Assembly (NCBI GenBank): GCA_963773665.1
Contig: CAVZBZ010000002.1
Coordinates: forward strand, 1,054,001 to 1,118,000
Direction of reading: 5' to 3'
Length of the DNA stretch: 64,000 nucleotides
From: DATJLY01 sp963773665
Lineage (GTDB): Bacteria; Pseudomonadota; Alphaproteobacteria; ATCC43930; CGMCC-115725
Position numbers and translations under genes: made by a program. Below the pieces are notes generated by a model. It was given only the letters and a program-made list of their open reading frames with translations, did not search any database and had not been told where the DNA came from. Positions 36,945-45,090 of the stretch are shown here, one piece after another (the stretch's first letter is position 1; each line of letters opens with the position of its first letter).

Positions 36945-37816
36945 TCCGCGATCGGCCCGCCCGCGACGGTGCAGCGGCGCAGCAGGCGGTTTTCCTCGGG
37001 CGGGAACCAGGTGCGCGCGTGGATCGTGCAGCGATTGTCCCACATCACCACGTCGCCGAGGCGCCAGACATGCTCGAAGATGAAGTCAGGATTCTCGCCG
37101 AGCGCATAAAGCTGCTCGAGGATGGCGCCGCTTTCGGCCGCGCTCACGCCTTCGATCCGCGCGGTCATCAGCCGGTCGGCGAACAGCGTTTTGCGGCCGG
37201 TGTCGGGGTGGGTGGTGAAGACCGGGTGGAAATAATGGAGCGACTGGGAAAGGTCGGCCGGCACATCGACCTTGGACGTGCGCTTGTATTCGTGGATGTG
37301 GAGCGCCTTGCGACCCGCGAGCTTCGCCTTCAGGTCCGGCGGCACGGCGTCATAAGCCTTGTACATGTTGGCAAAGCGCGTGTTGCCGCCGGTCGAGGGC
37401 AGCGCGACCGCGTAGAGGAACGTGTATTTGTAAGGCCGCGCCGAATAGCCTGAATCGATGTGGAACCACATCTCGCCGTCGCCGAAGGCGCCGACCGGCT
37501 TGCCGTCGATTTTCATGTTGGAGACGAGCATGACGCGGTTGTCGTCCTGCAGCACGCCCTCGGCGCGCGAGCGCAGCTCTTCGGGCGCCTGCGCCGTCTT
37601 GCGCTCGCCCAATTCGCCGAAGCGCGCGGCAAAGCGAAGCTGCTGCTCCTGCGTGATCGTCTGATCGCGGAACACCAGGACGAGGTGCTTGGCCCAGGCG
37701 TCCTTGATCGCGGATATCGTCGCGTCGGACAAATCCTCGGCGAGATCGACTCCCTCGATCATGGCGCCGCAGGCCGGCGAAAGCGGCGTGACCTTGACGG
37801 CTAGTGCTGTTTCCAT
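36941..37816 (-). CDS. TauD/TfdA-family Fe(II)/2-oxoglutarate dioxygenase
   Basis: 291 residues from METALAVKVTPLSPACGAMI; the longer opening upstream is intergenic in character. The facial triad is visible: His-x-Asp in WFHIDSGYSARP and distal His in CTIHARTW, with the 2-oxoglutarate-binding Arg in ENRLLRRCTV. Family members hydroxylate taurine, sulfate esters, phenoxyacetates and others. It heads the minus-strand operon TauD-cupin-MetE-TctC and is divergent from the TctAB fusion gene. Confidence 0.9.
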   Translation of the reverse strand: METALAVKVTPLSPACGAMIEGVDLAEDLSDATISAIKDAWAKHLVLVFRDQTITQEQQLRFAARFGELGERKTAQAPEELRSRAEGVLQDDNRVMLVSNMKIDGKPVGAFGDGEMWFHIDSGYSARPYKYTFLYAVALPSTGGNTRFANMYKAYDAVPPDLKAKLAGRKALHIHEYKRTSKVDVPADLSQSLHYFHPVFTTHPDTGRKTLFADRLMTARIEGVSAAESGAILEQLYALGENPDFIFEHVWRLGDVVMWDNRCTIHARTWFPPEENRLLRRCTVAGGPIAE

Positions 37817-37870
37817 GGCGCGCCCGTTCGGTTCCGGGCGAATGATATGTGATCGAGCATGAGGCCGGAA

Positions 37871-37903
37871 GTCCCTCTCCGCCCCCGAGGGGCGGAGAGC
37901 GAG
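37871..37903. repeat. CTCTCCGCCCC-type hairpin repeat in divergent promoter region
   Basis: A perfect 11-bp stem (CTCTCCGCCCC at 37875-37885 against GGGGCGGAGAG at 37889-37899) with a three-base loop. It is the same family as the element at 22324. It lies in the 131-base gap between the divergent TauD and TctAB genes, where it could influence either transcript's leader. Confidence 0.6.
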
Positions 37904-37947
37904 CGATCGCATTGTCCCCCCGCCGCGGCCGGCATAGCATCCGCGCC

Positions 37948-39984
37948 ATGGATGCCACGGTTCTGGACGCGGCCTGGCACGCGCTCCTCATCATCATGGT
38001 TCCGCACCGGCTGCTCTTTCTCTTCGCCGGCGTGTGCATGGGGCTGGGGCTTGGCATATTGCCGGGGATCGGCGGCGTCGCGGGGACGGCGCTGCTGCTG
38101 CCGTTCACCTACAGCCTCGACCCGCCGACCGCCTTCGCGCTGCTTCTGGGGCTCGGCGCCTCGACCACGACGGCGGACCCGATCACCGCGATCCTGTTCG
38201 GCGTGCCGGGACATGCCGCCTCGGCGGCGACGACGCTCGACGGCTATCCGCTGACGCAGCAGGGTTTTGCCGGCCGCGCGCTCGGCGCCTCCTACATGGC
38301 GGCGCTCATAGGCGGCCTTTTCGGTGCGGCGCTGTTGGGCATCAGCCTGCCGGTGCTGCGGCCCATAATGCTGCGGATCGGCTCGCCCGAGCTTTTGGCG
38401 CTTGCCGTCTTCGGCATGTCGATGGTGGCGGTGCTGTCGGGCAACGCGCCGCTCCGCGGCCTCACGGGCGCGTGCTTCGGCGTCATGCTGTCGATGATCG
38501 GCACCGATCCGCAGACCGGCACGCCGCGCTGGACGCTCGACAGTCTTTATCTTTACGACGGGCTGCCGCTGGTGCCGCTGACGCTCGGCATTTTCGCGCT
38601 GCCGGAATTGTGCGATCTCGCCATCGCGCGCAGGCCGGTCGTTACGGGAAAAGCCCGGCTCGACACCAAGACCGGCATGCTGATGGGCGTCAATGACTGC
38701 TTCCGGAACTGGTTCCTGATCCTGCGCTGCGCGTGGCTGGGCGCGGCGGCCGGCGCCATTCCCGGCATCGGCGCCTCGGTCATCGACTGGCTCTCCTACG
38801 GCCACGCGCTCAAGACCGAGAAGGGCGCGCGCGAAACCTTCGGCAAGGGCGACATCCGGGGCGTCATCGCCGCCGAGAGCGCCACCAACGCGCGCGAAGG
38901 CGGCGCGCTCGTCCCGACCGTGGCTTTCGGCGTCCCGGCGAGCGCCGGCATGGCGATCCTGCTGGGCGCGTTTCTGATGCATGGCCTCGTGCCCGGCCCG
39001 GAAATGCTGGGCAAGCATCTCGACGTGACCTACGCGATGGTGTGGAGCATCGCGATCGCCAACATCCTGGGCTCGGGCCTGTGCTTCCTGTTCAGCGGGC
39101 AGCTCGCTCGGCTCGCGACGCTCCGGCACACGCTCATCCTGCCCGTCGTGCTGAGCCTCATCTATATCGGCGCGTTCGAGGGCACGCGGCAATGGGGCGA
39201 TCTCTACTCGCTCCTGTTCTTCGGGCTTTTTGGCTGGGGCATGAAGCATCTGCGCTGGCCGCGCCCGCCGCTCGTCCTGGGCTTCATCCTCGGCAAGGTG
39301 CTGGAGCGCTATCTCTTCATCTCGATCCAACGCTACGGCACGCACTGGATGCTGCGGCCGGCCGTCATCGTGTTGTTCGCGCTGACGCTCGCAAGCCTGT
39401 TGCGCCCCGTCGTCAGCGACCTGCGCAAGTACGGCTGGACCGCGACGCTGACGGGCCTCGCACGCCCGAAGCTCACGCCGCGCGCGCTGTTCCCGGCGGC
39501 GCTCGTGCTGCTGTTCGCGGCCATGCTGGCCGAGACGGCATCGTGGGAGACGCAAGCCAAGATCGTGCCGGTCATCGTCGGCGGCCTGGCATTGGCGTTC
39601 GGCCTGCTGGCGGCCTGCTCCGAGCTGTTCCAGCGCGGCGAGGCGGCGCAAGCGGCGAAGGGCGGGGCGATCCACATGGACATCGCGTCCCACGTCGCGC
39701 ATCTGCCGACCGCGCAAAAATTCGCCCGCGGCGGGATGTTCTTCGGCTGGATCGCCGCATTCCTCGCCTCGATGGCGACGCTCGGCCTCATCCCGACCGT
39801 GCCGATCTTCATCGTTTCCTATATGCGGCTCGAGGGGCGCGAGCGCTGGTCGGTGACGGTGCCGATGGCGGCGGCGATGACCTTGTTCATCTACGGCCTG
39901 TTCGACCGGCTGCTCGCGATCCCATGGCCGCCGAGCCTCATCGGCACGCTCCTGCCGGCCCTGAAGGCGATCCCGAGCGTGTGA
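37948..39984 (+). CDS. Tripartite tricarboxylate transporter permease, apparent TctA-TctB fusion
   Basis: 678 residues from MDATVLDAAWHALLIIMVPH; the longer frame upstream runs through a hairpin repeat. The first about 500 residues are TctA: GLGLGILPGIGGVAGTALLL, the DPITAILFGVPG block and GAIPGIGASVIDWLSYG. TctA proteins are normally near 500 residues. Here the chain continues with further membrane spans and a C-terminal WSVTVPMAAAMTLFIYGLFD, then RLLAIPWPP, which matches the end of the small subunit TctB. The gene pair thus seems fused. It would work with one of the nearby TctC receptors. Confidence 0.88.
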   Translation: MDATVLDAAWHALLIIMVPHRLLFLFAGVCMGLGLGILPGIGGVAGTALLLPFTYSLDPPTAFALLLGLGASTTTADPITAILFGVPGHAASAATTLDGYPLTQQGFAGRALGASYMAALIGGLFGAALLGISLPVLRPIMLRIGSPELLALAVFGMSMVAVLSGNAPLRGLTGACFGVMLSMIGTDPQTGTPRWTLDSLYLYDGLPLVPLTLGIFALPELCDLAIARRPVVTGKARLDTKTGMLMGVNDCFRNWFLILRCAWLGAAAGAIPGIGASVIDWLSYGHALKTEKGARETFGKGDIRGVIAAESATNAREGGALVPTVAFGVPASAGMAILLGAFLMHGLVPGPEMLGKHLDVTYAMVWSIAIANILGSGLCFLFSGQLARLATLRHTLILPVVLSLIYIGAFEGTRQWGDLYSLLFFGLFGWGMKHLRWPRPPLVLGFILGKVLERYLFISIQRYGTHWMLRPAVIVLFALTLASLLRPVVSDLRKYGWTATLTGLARPKLTPRALFPAALVLLFAAMLAETASWETQAKIVPVIVGGLALAFGLLAACSELFQRGEAAQAAKGGAIHMDIASHVAHLPTAQKFARGGMFFGWIAAFLASMATLGLIPTVPIFIVSYMRLEGRERWSVTVPMAAAMTLFIYGLFDRLLAIPWPPSLIGTLLPALKAIPSV

Positions 39985-40027
39985 CCGGACGTGCTATGCT
40001 GGCGGCAAAGAGCCAGGGGAGGACGCG

Positions 40028-41119
40028 ATGCCCGTATTCGACATGGATTCGCATTTGCGCGAGGAATATTTCCTCGACGAAGTCTATAAGCTCGAGGGCG
40101 CGTTCGCCGCGGAGACGCCGGTGCGTCTCAACAACGACGTGAACGTGCGCGCAAAATTCCGGCACAATTTCCATCCCTGGCCGCGCGAAGCGAGCGAGCA
40201 TTTCGACCACAACGTCGTCTATGACGTGTCCGCCAACTGGAACGGCGGCGACATCGCGCGCCGCCAGGTCGGCGGCTACGACATGAAGCGCCGCCTTGCC
40301 GACAACGATGCCGAGGGGATCGACTACCAGTTCCTGTTCCCGACCCAGCTCAGCATCCCGACCTATACCGAGGGCGCGCTGGGGACGGCGCTGTGCCGCG
40401 CCTTTAACGACTGGGCGAAGCGGCTCGTGCAGGGGCACGAGGAGCGGCTCTGGCCCGTGGGCATCGTGCCATGGGGCCATCCCGAGGGCATGGTCGGCGA
40501 ATTGAAGCGCTGCGTCGAGGTGCTTGGCTACAAGACGATCCACTGCACGCCCTATACGCACCGCCACACCATCGACAGCGAAGTGTTCTATCCGTTCTAT
40601 GCGGAAGCCGAGAAGCTCGGCGTGCCGCTGATGCTGCATCCGGCGAGTTTCGGCGAACTCATCAACCGCTTCGACAATTTCTTTGCGATGCACGTGCTGG
40701 GCCGCCCGTTCAACTGCACGGCCGGCCTCATCGCGCTCGTGACCGGCGGCATCTTCGAGCGCTTCCCGGGCTTGCGCGTCGCCTTCTTCGAATGCAGCGC
40801 CGAGTGGATCCTCTACTGGATGCACCGCATGGACGACGACTACAAGCGCATGGTGCACGGCTTCGCGCCCAAGGTGACGCGGATGCCGTCCGAATACTGC
40901 AAGCGCAACTGCTATGTGACATGCGAGGCGGACGAGCGGCTGCTGGCGCATGCGCTGGCGGAGTTCAGCGAGGACCGCGTGCTCATGGCGTCGGACTATC
41001 CGCATTTCGATTCGGAATATCCCGGCACGGTGCACGAGCTGAAGGGGCGCACCGACATCAGCGCCAAGCAGAAGGACAAGATCCTCTACGGCAACGCGCG
41101 CGAATTCTTGCGGATATAG
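40028..41119 (+). CDS. Amidohydrolase_2 family metal-dependent hydrolase/decarboxylase
   Basis: 363 residues. The start MPVFDMDSHLREEYF carries a shortened metal motif (Asp-x-Asp-x-His). Other barrel landmarks are VPLMLHPASFGELI (His), AFFECSAEWILYWMHRMDDD and VLMASDYPHFDSEYPGTV (C-terminal catalytic Asp). This is the ACMSD/gamma-resorcylate-decarboxylase branch, with many non-oxidative aromatic decarboxylases and C-C hydrolases. It follows TctAB by 43 bases and precedes a TctC, suggesting it acts on the transported acid. Confidence 0.88.
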   Translation: MPVFDMDSHLREEYFLDEVYKLEGAFAAETPVRLNNDVNVRAKFRHNFHPWPREASEHFDHNVVYDVSANWNGGDIARRQVGGYDMKRRLADNDAEGIDYQFLFPTQLSIPTYTEGALGTALCRAFNDWAKRLVQGHEERLWPVGIVPWGHPEGMVGELKRCVEVLGYKTIHCTPYTHRHTIDSEVFYPFYAEAEKLGVPLMLHPASFGELINRFDNFFAMHVLGRPFNCTAGLIALVTGGIFERFPGLRVAFFECSAEWILYWMHRMDDDYKRMVHGFAPKVTRMPSEYCKRNCYVTCEADERLLAHALAEFSEDRVLMASDYPHFDSEYPGTVHELKGRTDISAKQKDKILYGNAREFLRI

Positions 41120-41123
41120 AAAG

Positions 41124-41255
41124 GTGCGTCCTTCGACTTCGCGTCCGTCGCCAGGCTCAGGACGCTTCGCTCAGGATGAGGGAGGTCTGTCGATGATACG
41201 CAAAAATTTCCTCATCCTGAGCGGAGCCCCGAAGGGGCGCAGTCGAAGGACGCAC
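41124..41255. repeat. Inverted repeat enclosing the translation start of a TctC gene
   Basis: Outer arms GTGCGTCCTTCGACT (41124-41138) and AGTCGAAGGACGCAC (41241-41255) are perfectly complementary, as are inner arms CGCTCAGGATGAGG (41169-41182) and CCTCATCCTGAGCG (41210-41223). The sequence is of the TCCTCATCCTGAG...CTTCGAC dispersed-repeat type. Between the inner arms lie GGAGG and the ATG of the downstream TctC gene, so the element overlaps its ribosome binding site and first codons. Confidence 0.75.
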
Positions 41256-42278
41256 GGATTGGCCGCGATAGTGTTCTTAGGCCTCGCCGCGCTTCTCCCG
41301 GCAGCCGCCAAAGCCGACGACAGCGTCGCATCGTTCTACAAGGGCAAGGACGTACAGCTCATCGTCGGCTATTCGCCGGGCGGGCTTTACGACATAACCG
41401 CGCGCCTTCTGGCGCGCCATCTGGGCGATCAGATTCCGGGCAAGCCCACCATCGTCGTCGAGAACAGTCCCGGCGCCGGCAGCATCACCGCGATCCTCCA
41501 TCTCTACACCACCGCGCCGCACGACGGCTCGGTCATCGGCATGGTGGCGCGCTCCTATCCGATCGACCCGCTGTTCAATCCAGCCTCGCGCAAATACGAC
41601 CCGCTGCGCTTGAACCCGATCGGCGCCACCAGCAGCGAGGTCTCGGTCGCGGTGACGTGGTACACGACGCCGATCAAGACTTTTGCCGACCTGCTCGAGA
41701 CCAAGGCCACGTTCGGCGCGACCGGCCTTTTGGACGACACCGGGCGGTTCGCGCTTCTGGCGAAGAACCTGACGGGTGCCAAGATCGCGCTCGTGCTGGG
41801 CTATCCCGGCGGCAACAACGTCACCAACGCCATGGAGAAGGGCGAGGTCGACGGCCGCTTCGGCTGGTCCTGGGGCAGCATCAAGAGCCGGGCGCGGCCG
41901 TGGCTCGACGGGCACAAGATCAACATCGTCCTGCAGCAGGGCCTCAAGAAGGCGCCGGACCTGCCGGACACGCCGATCATCCTCGACTATGCCAAGACCG
42001 AGCAGGACCGCCAGGCGCTCGACCTCATCTTCGCGCCGCAGAGCTTCGCCTGGCCGTTCATCGCGCCGCCCGACGTGCCGGCCGACCGGCTCCAGGCGCT
42101 GCGGCGCGCGTTCGACGCCACCATGAAGGACGCGGATTTCCTTGCCGAGGCGCAGAAACTCAACATCGAGATCGATCCCATGACCGGCGAGGAGATGGCA
42201 GCGCTCATCAAGCGCATCCTGGCCTATCCGCCGGAGACGGTCGCGCGCGCCGACGCGCTCACCAAGGAGGCGCGCTGA
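41193..42278 (+). CDS. TctC/Bug-type receptor whose N-terminus is encoded in a repeat
   Basis: 361 residues from ATG 41193, behind GGAGG at 41181-41185. The first about 22 residues (MIRKNFLILSGAPKGRSRRT) derive from the right arm of the inverted repeat, ahead of the signal HGLAAIVFLGLAALLPAAAK. The receptor body follows: YKGKDVQLIVGYSPGGLYDI, RLLARHLGDQIPGKPTIVVE, NSPGAGSITAI. It would deliver an organic acid to a TctAB system. Its stop overlaps the start of the ThDP-enzyme gene (TGATG), giving translational coupling. Confidence 0.88.
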   Translation: MIRKNFLILSGAPKGRSRRTHGLAAIVFLGLAALLPAAAKADDSVASFYKGKDVQLIVGYSPGGLYDITARLLARHLGDQIPGKPTIVVENSPGAGSITAILHLYTTAPHDGSVIGMVARSYPIDPLFNPASRKYDPLRLNPIGATSSEVSVAVTWYTTPIKTFADLLETKATFGATGLLDDTGRFALLAKNLTGAKIALVLGYPGGNNVTNAMEKGEVDGRFGWSWGSIKSRARPWLDGHKINIVLQQGLKKAPDLPDTPIILDYAKTEQDRQALDLIFAPQSFAWPFIAPPDVPADRLQALRRAFDATMKDADFLAEAQKLNIEIDPMTGEEMAALIKRILAYPPETVARADALTKEAR

Positions 42279-44041
42279 TGGAAGAGCACGATCGCGAGGG
42301 CCAGAACCGCGCCGGATTCCAGTCCGACGTGATCGCCGATCTCATCCGGCGCTTCGGCTTTCCCTATATCGCGCTCAATCCCGGGGCGTCATATCGGGGC
42401 TTGCACGATTCGCTGGTCAATCACAACGGCAACGAGCCGCCGATGCTGCTGTGCCAGCACGAGAAGATCGCGGTGCAGATCGCGCACGGCTATGCCAAGG
42501 CGACCGGGCGGCCGATGGTGGCGATCGCGCACGATGTCGTGGGCCTGCTGCACGCGACGATGGGCATCTATTACGCCTATATCGACCGCGTGCCGATCTT
42601 CGTCATCGGCGCCACCGGGCCGATGAACGAAGGCAAGCGCCGCCCCTTCATCGACTGGATCCACACCGCCAACGTCCAGGGCGAGGCGGTGCGCAATTTC
42701 GTCAAATGGGACTATCAGCCGGCCAGCATCGAGGGCGTGCCCGACAGCTTCGCGCGGGCATATTCCATCATGATGAGCGAGCCGCAGGGCCCGATCTACA
42801 TGTGCTACGACGCCTGGCTGCAGGAGGCGCCGCTCGAGGCTTCGGTGCCGATGCCTTCGGGCCCCGTGGTGCCGACGCCGATCGCGGCCGATCCCACCGC
42901 GCTCGAGGACTGCGCCCAGCGGCTGCTCGCTGCGCGCTTTCCCGTGCTGATGCCGGAATATGTCGGGCGCGCGGAGAACGGCTTTGCCGACATGGTCGAG
43001 CTTGCCGAGACGGTGGGCGCCGCCGTCCACGACGTGAACGGGCGGCTCAATTTCCCCAATCGCCATCCGCTCGATCTGAGCTTCGAGCCGGCCGCGATCC
43101 GCGAGGCCGACCTCATTCTCGGCCTCGACCTGCGCGACTGGGAGAAGCCGACGCACGCGCGCGTGCGGGGCGCCGAGCGCGAGAAGAAGCCGCTCTTTGC
43201 GCCCACGTGCGAGTGGATCGAGCTGGGCTTCGGCGATATCGGCGTCAGCAAATGGTCGATGGATTACCAGCGCATCCCCGAATGCAGCCTGCGCATCCTT
43301 GCCGACACCGCGCTCGCCATCCCGGATTTGACGCGCATCTGCCGCGAGCGGATCGCGCACGACGGCGCGCTCGGGGAGCGCATCGCCGAGCGCGCACGAC
43401 ACGTCGAGGCAATGCACGAGGCGATGCGCGCGCGCTTCGAGGAGGATGCGCGGCGCAACTGGGACGCCACACCGATGACGCCGGCGCGGCTTGCGCACGA
43501 GGTGTGGCAGGCGATCCGGCACGAGGACTGGGTTCTCACCGCCGGCACGCTCCAGGACTGGGCGCGCAAACTCTGGGATTTCGACCGGCCCTATCGCCAT
43601 CCCGGCCGCTATCTCGGCACCGGCACGCAGATCGGCATGTCGCTGGGCGTGGCGCTCGCGCACAAGGACAAGGGGCGGCTCGTCGTCGATCTGCAGCCCG
43701 ACGGCGATCTCCTGTTCGATACCGGCGCGCTCTGGACCGCGGCGCGCTATCGCATCCCGATGCTGGTGGTGATGTACAACAACCGCGCCTATCTGAACGA
43801 CTGGGAGCACCAGATCCACGTCGCCGAGCATCGCGGCACGCCCATTGAGCGCGCCCATGTCGGCCAGGACATCGTCGATCCGCCGCCCGATTTCGCGACG
43901 ATCGCCCGCGGCATGGGCTGGTGGTCCGAAGGCCCGGTCGAGCGCCCAGCCGATGTCCAAGCCGCGCTTGCCCGCGCCATCGCCGAGGTCAAGGCGGGCC
44001 GGCCTGCGCTCGTCGACACCATCGTCGGGCGCGGACGCTAA
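42278..44041 (+). CDS. Thiamine-diphosphate-dependent enzyme, acetolactate synthase/benzoylformate decarboxylase-like
   Basis: 587 residues. The catalytic Glu62 for cofactor activation lies in LLCQHEKIAVQIAHGYAKAT. The diphosphate/Mg site near residue 475 is VDLQPDGDLLFDTGALWTAA, ending in MLVVMYNNRAY (Asp...Asn-Asn). The three-domain order (PYR, central, PP) is intact. Such enzymes decarboxylate or ligate 2-oxo acids; the substrate here is unassigned. It is flanked by TctC genes, suggesting that a transported acid or its oxo product is the substrate. Confidence 0.9.
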   Translation: MEEHDREGQNRAGFQSDVIADLIRRFGFPYIALNPGASYRGLHDSLVNHNGNEPPMLLCQHEKIAVQIAHGYAKATGRPMVAIAHDVVGLLHATMGIYYAYIDRVPIFVIGATGPMNEGKRRPFIDWIHTANVQGEAVRNFVKWDYQPASIEGVPDSFARAYSIMMSEPQGPIYMCYDAWLQEAPLEASVPMPSGPVVPTPIAADPTALEDCAQRLLAARFPVLMPEYVGRAENGFADMVELAETVGAAVHDVNGRLNFPNRHPLDLSFEPAAIREADLILGLDLRDWEKPTHARVRGAEREKKPLFAPTCEWIELGFGDIGVSKWSMDYQRIPECSLRILADTALAIPDLTRICRERIAHDGALGERIAERARHVEAMHEAMRARFEEDARRNWDATPMTPARLAHEVWQAIRHEDWVLTAGTLQDWARKLWDFDRPYRHPGRYLGTGTQIGMSLGVALAHKDKGRLVVDLQPDGDLLFDTGALWTAARYRIPMLVVMYNNRAYLNDWEHQIHVAEHRGTPIERAHVGQDIVDPPPDFATIARGMGWWSEGPVERPADVQAALARAIAEVKAGRPALVDTIVGRGR

Positions 44042-44047
44042 GCGGCA

Positions 44048-45055
44048 ATGCGCATCCGCTACCTGTTGAGCGCCGCGCTCGTTCTGGCGAGCGCTGCCGC
44101 GGCGGCCGATCCGGTGGCGGATTTCTATGCCGGCAAGCAGGTGACGCTGATCGTGGCGACGCCGCCCGGCGGGCCGTACGACACCAACGCGCGGCTTCTG
44201 GCGCGGCATCTGGCGGAGCATATTCCGGGGCATCCCTCGATCGTGGTCGAGAACATGCCGGGCGCGACCGGCATGCTTGCCGCCAACTACCTCGCCAACC
44301 GCGCGCCGCAGGACGGAACGGTGATCGCGAATTTGCACAATTCTCTGCCGCTCGCCAAGGCACTGGGGCGGCTCACCGTCGATGTCGATCCGGCCGCGCT
44401 CAACTGGATCGGCAACATGACGCGCGAGACCGGCAACGTCGTCGTCTCCGCGCGCGCGGCGGCCAAGACCATCGACGATGCCAAGCGCGTCGAAACGGTG
44501 ATGGGGGCGCCGAGCCCCCTGGCCGCGGGCGCGCTCTATCCCCGCCTCATGAATCACGTGCTCGGCACCAAATTCCGCGTGGTGCTGGGCTATGACGGGT
44601 TCGCCGCGGCGCAGAACGCCATGGAACGCGGCGAGGTGGACGGCATCGCCGGCGACACCTGGTACACCGAGGGGCTCGAATATCAGTGGTGGAAATCCGG
44701 CTCGATCCGCATCCTGCTGCAGATCGGCAACAAGGCCGACGATCTGGCGGGGGTGCCGCTCCTGACCGACCTCGCCGCGAACGACGACGACCGGAAGTTG
44801 CTCGATCTGTTCTCCTCGCCCTATGTCGTGGGGAAGCCGACCGCCGCCGGGCCGAAAGTGCCGGCCGAGCGCGTCGCGGCGCTGCGCGCGGCCTATGCGG
44901 CGACCATGGCGGACAGCGATTTCCGCGCCGACGCGCAAAAGCTCGGCATCGCGATCGCGCCCGTGTCGGGCGAGGAGCTGGGCGCGCTGGTGCGGCGGCT
45001 TGCCGCACTGCCGGACCCGCTCGTACAGCGCGCGCGGGCGGCGATCGAGCCTTGA
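44048..45055 (+). CDS. TctC/Bug-type tripartite tricarboxylate transporter receptor
   Basis: 335 residues with Sec signal MRIRYLLSAALVLASAAAAA, first block FYAGKQVTLIVATPPGGPYD and RLLARHLAEHIPGHPSIVVE, then NMPGATGMLAANYLANRAPQ. It is the third Bug receptor within 11 kb, each adjacent to a different enzyme gene. It lies six bases after the ThDP-enzyme gene and 35 before the second Rieske gene, so all are likely one transcript. Confidence 0.9.
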   Translation: MRIRYLLSAALVLASAAAAADPVADFYAGKQVTLIVATPPGGPYDTNARLLARHLAEHIPGHPSIVVENMPGATGMLAANYLANRAPQDGTVIANLHNSLPLAKALGRLTVDVDPAALNWIGNMTRETGNVVVSARAAAKTIDDAKRVETVMGAPSPLAAGALYPRLMNHVLGTKFRVVLGYDGFAAAQNAMERGEVDGIAGDTWYTEGLEYQWWKSGSIRILLQIGNKADDLAGVPLLTDLAANDDDRKLLDLFSSPYVVGKPTAAGPKVPAERVAALRAAYAATMADSDFRADAQKLGIAIAPVSGEELGALVRRLAALPDPLVQRARAAIEP

Positions 45056-45090
45056 CACTCTTGCCGTCCGTCGCCGGGCGGGCCTAGGAT

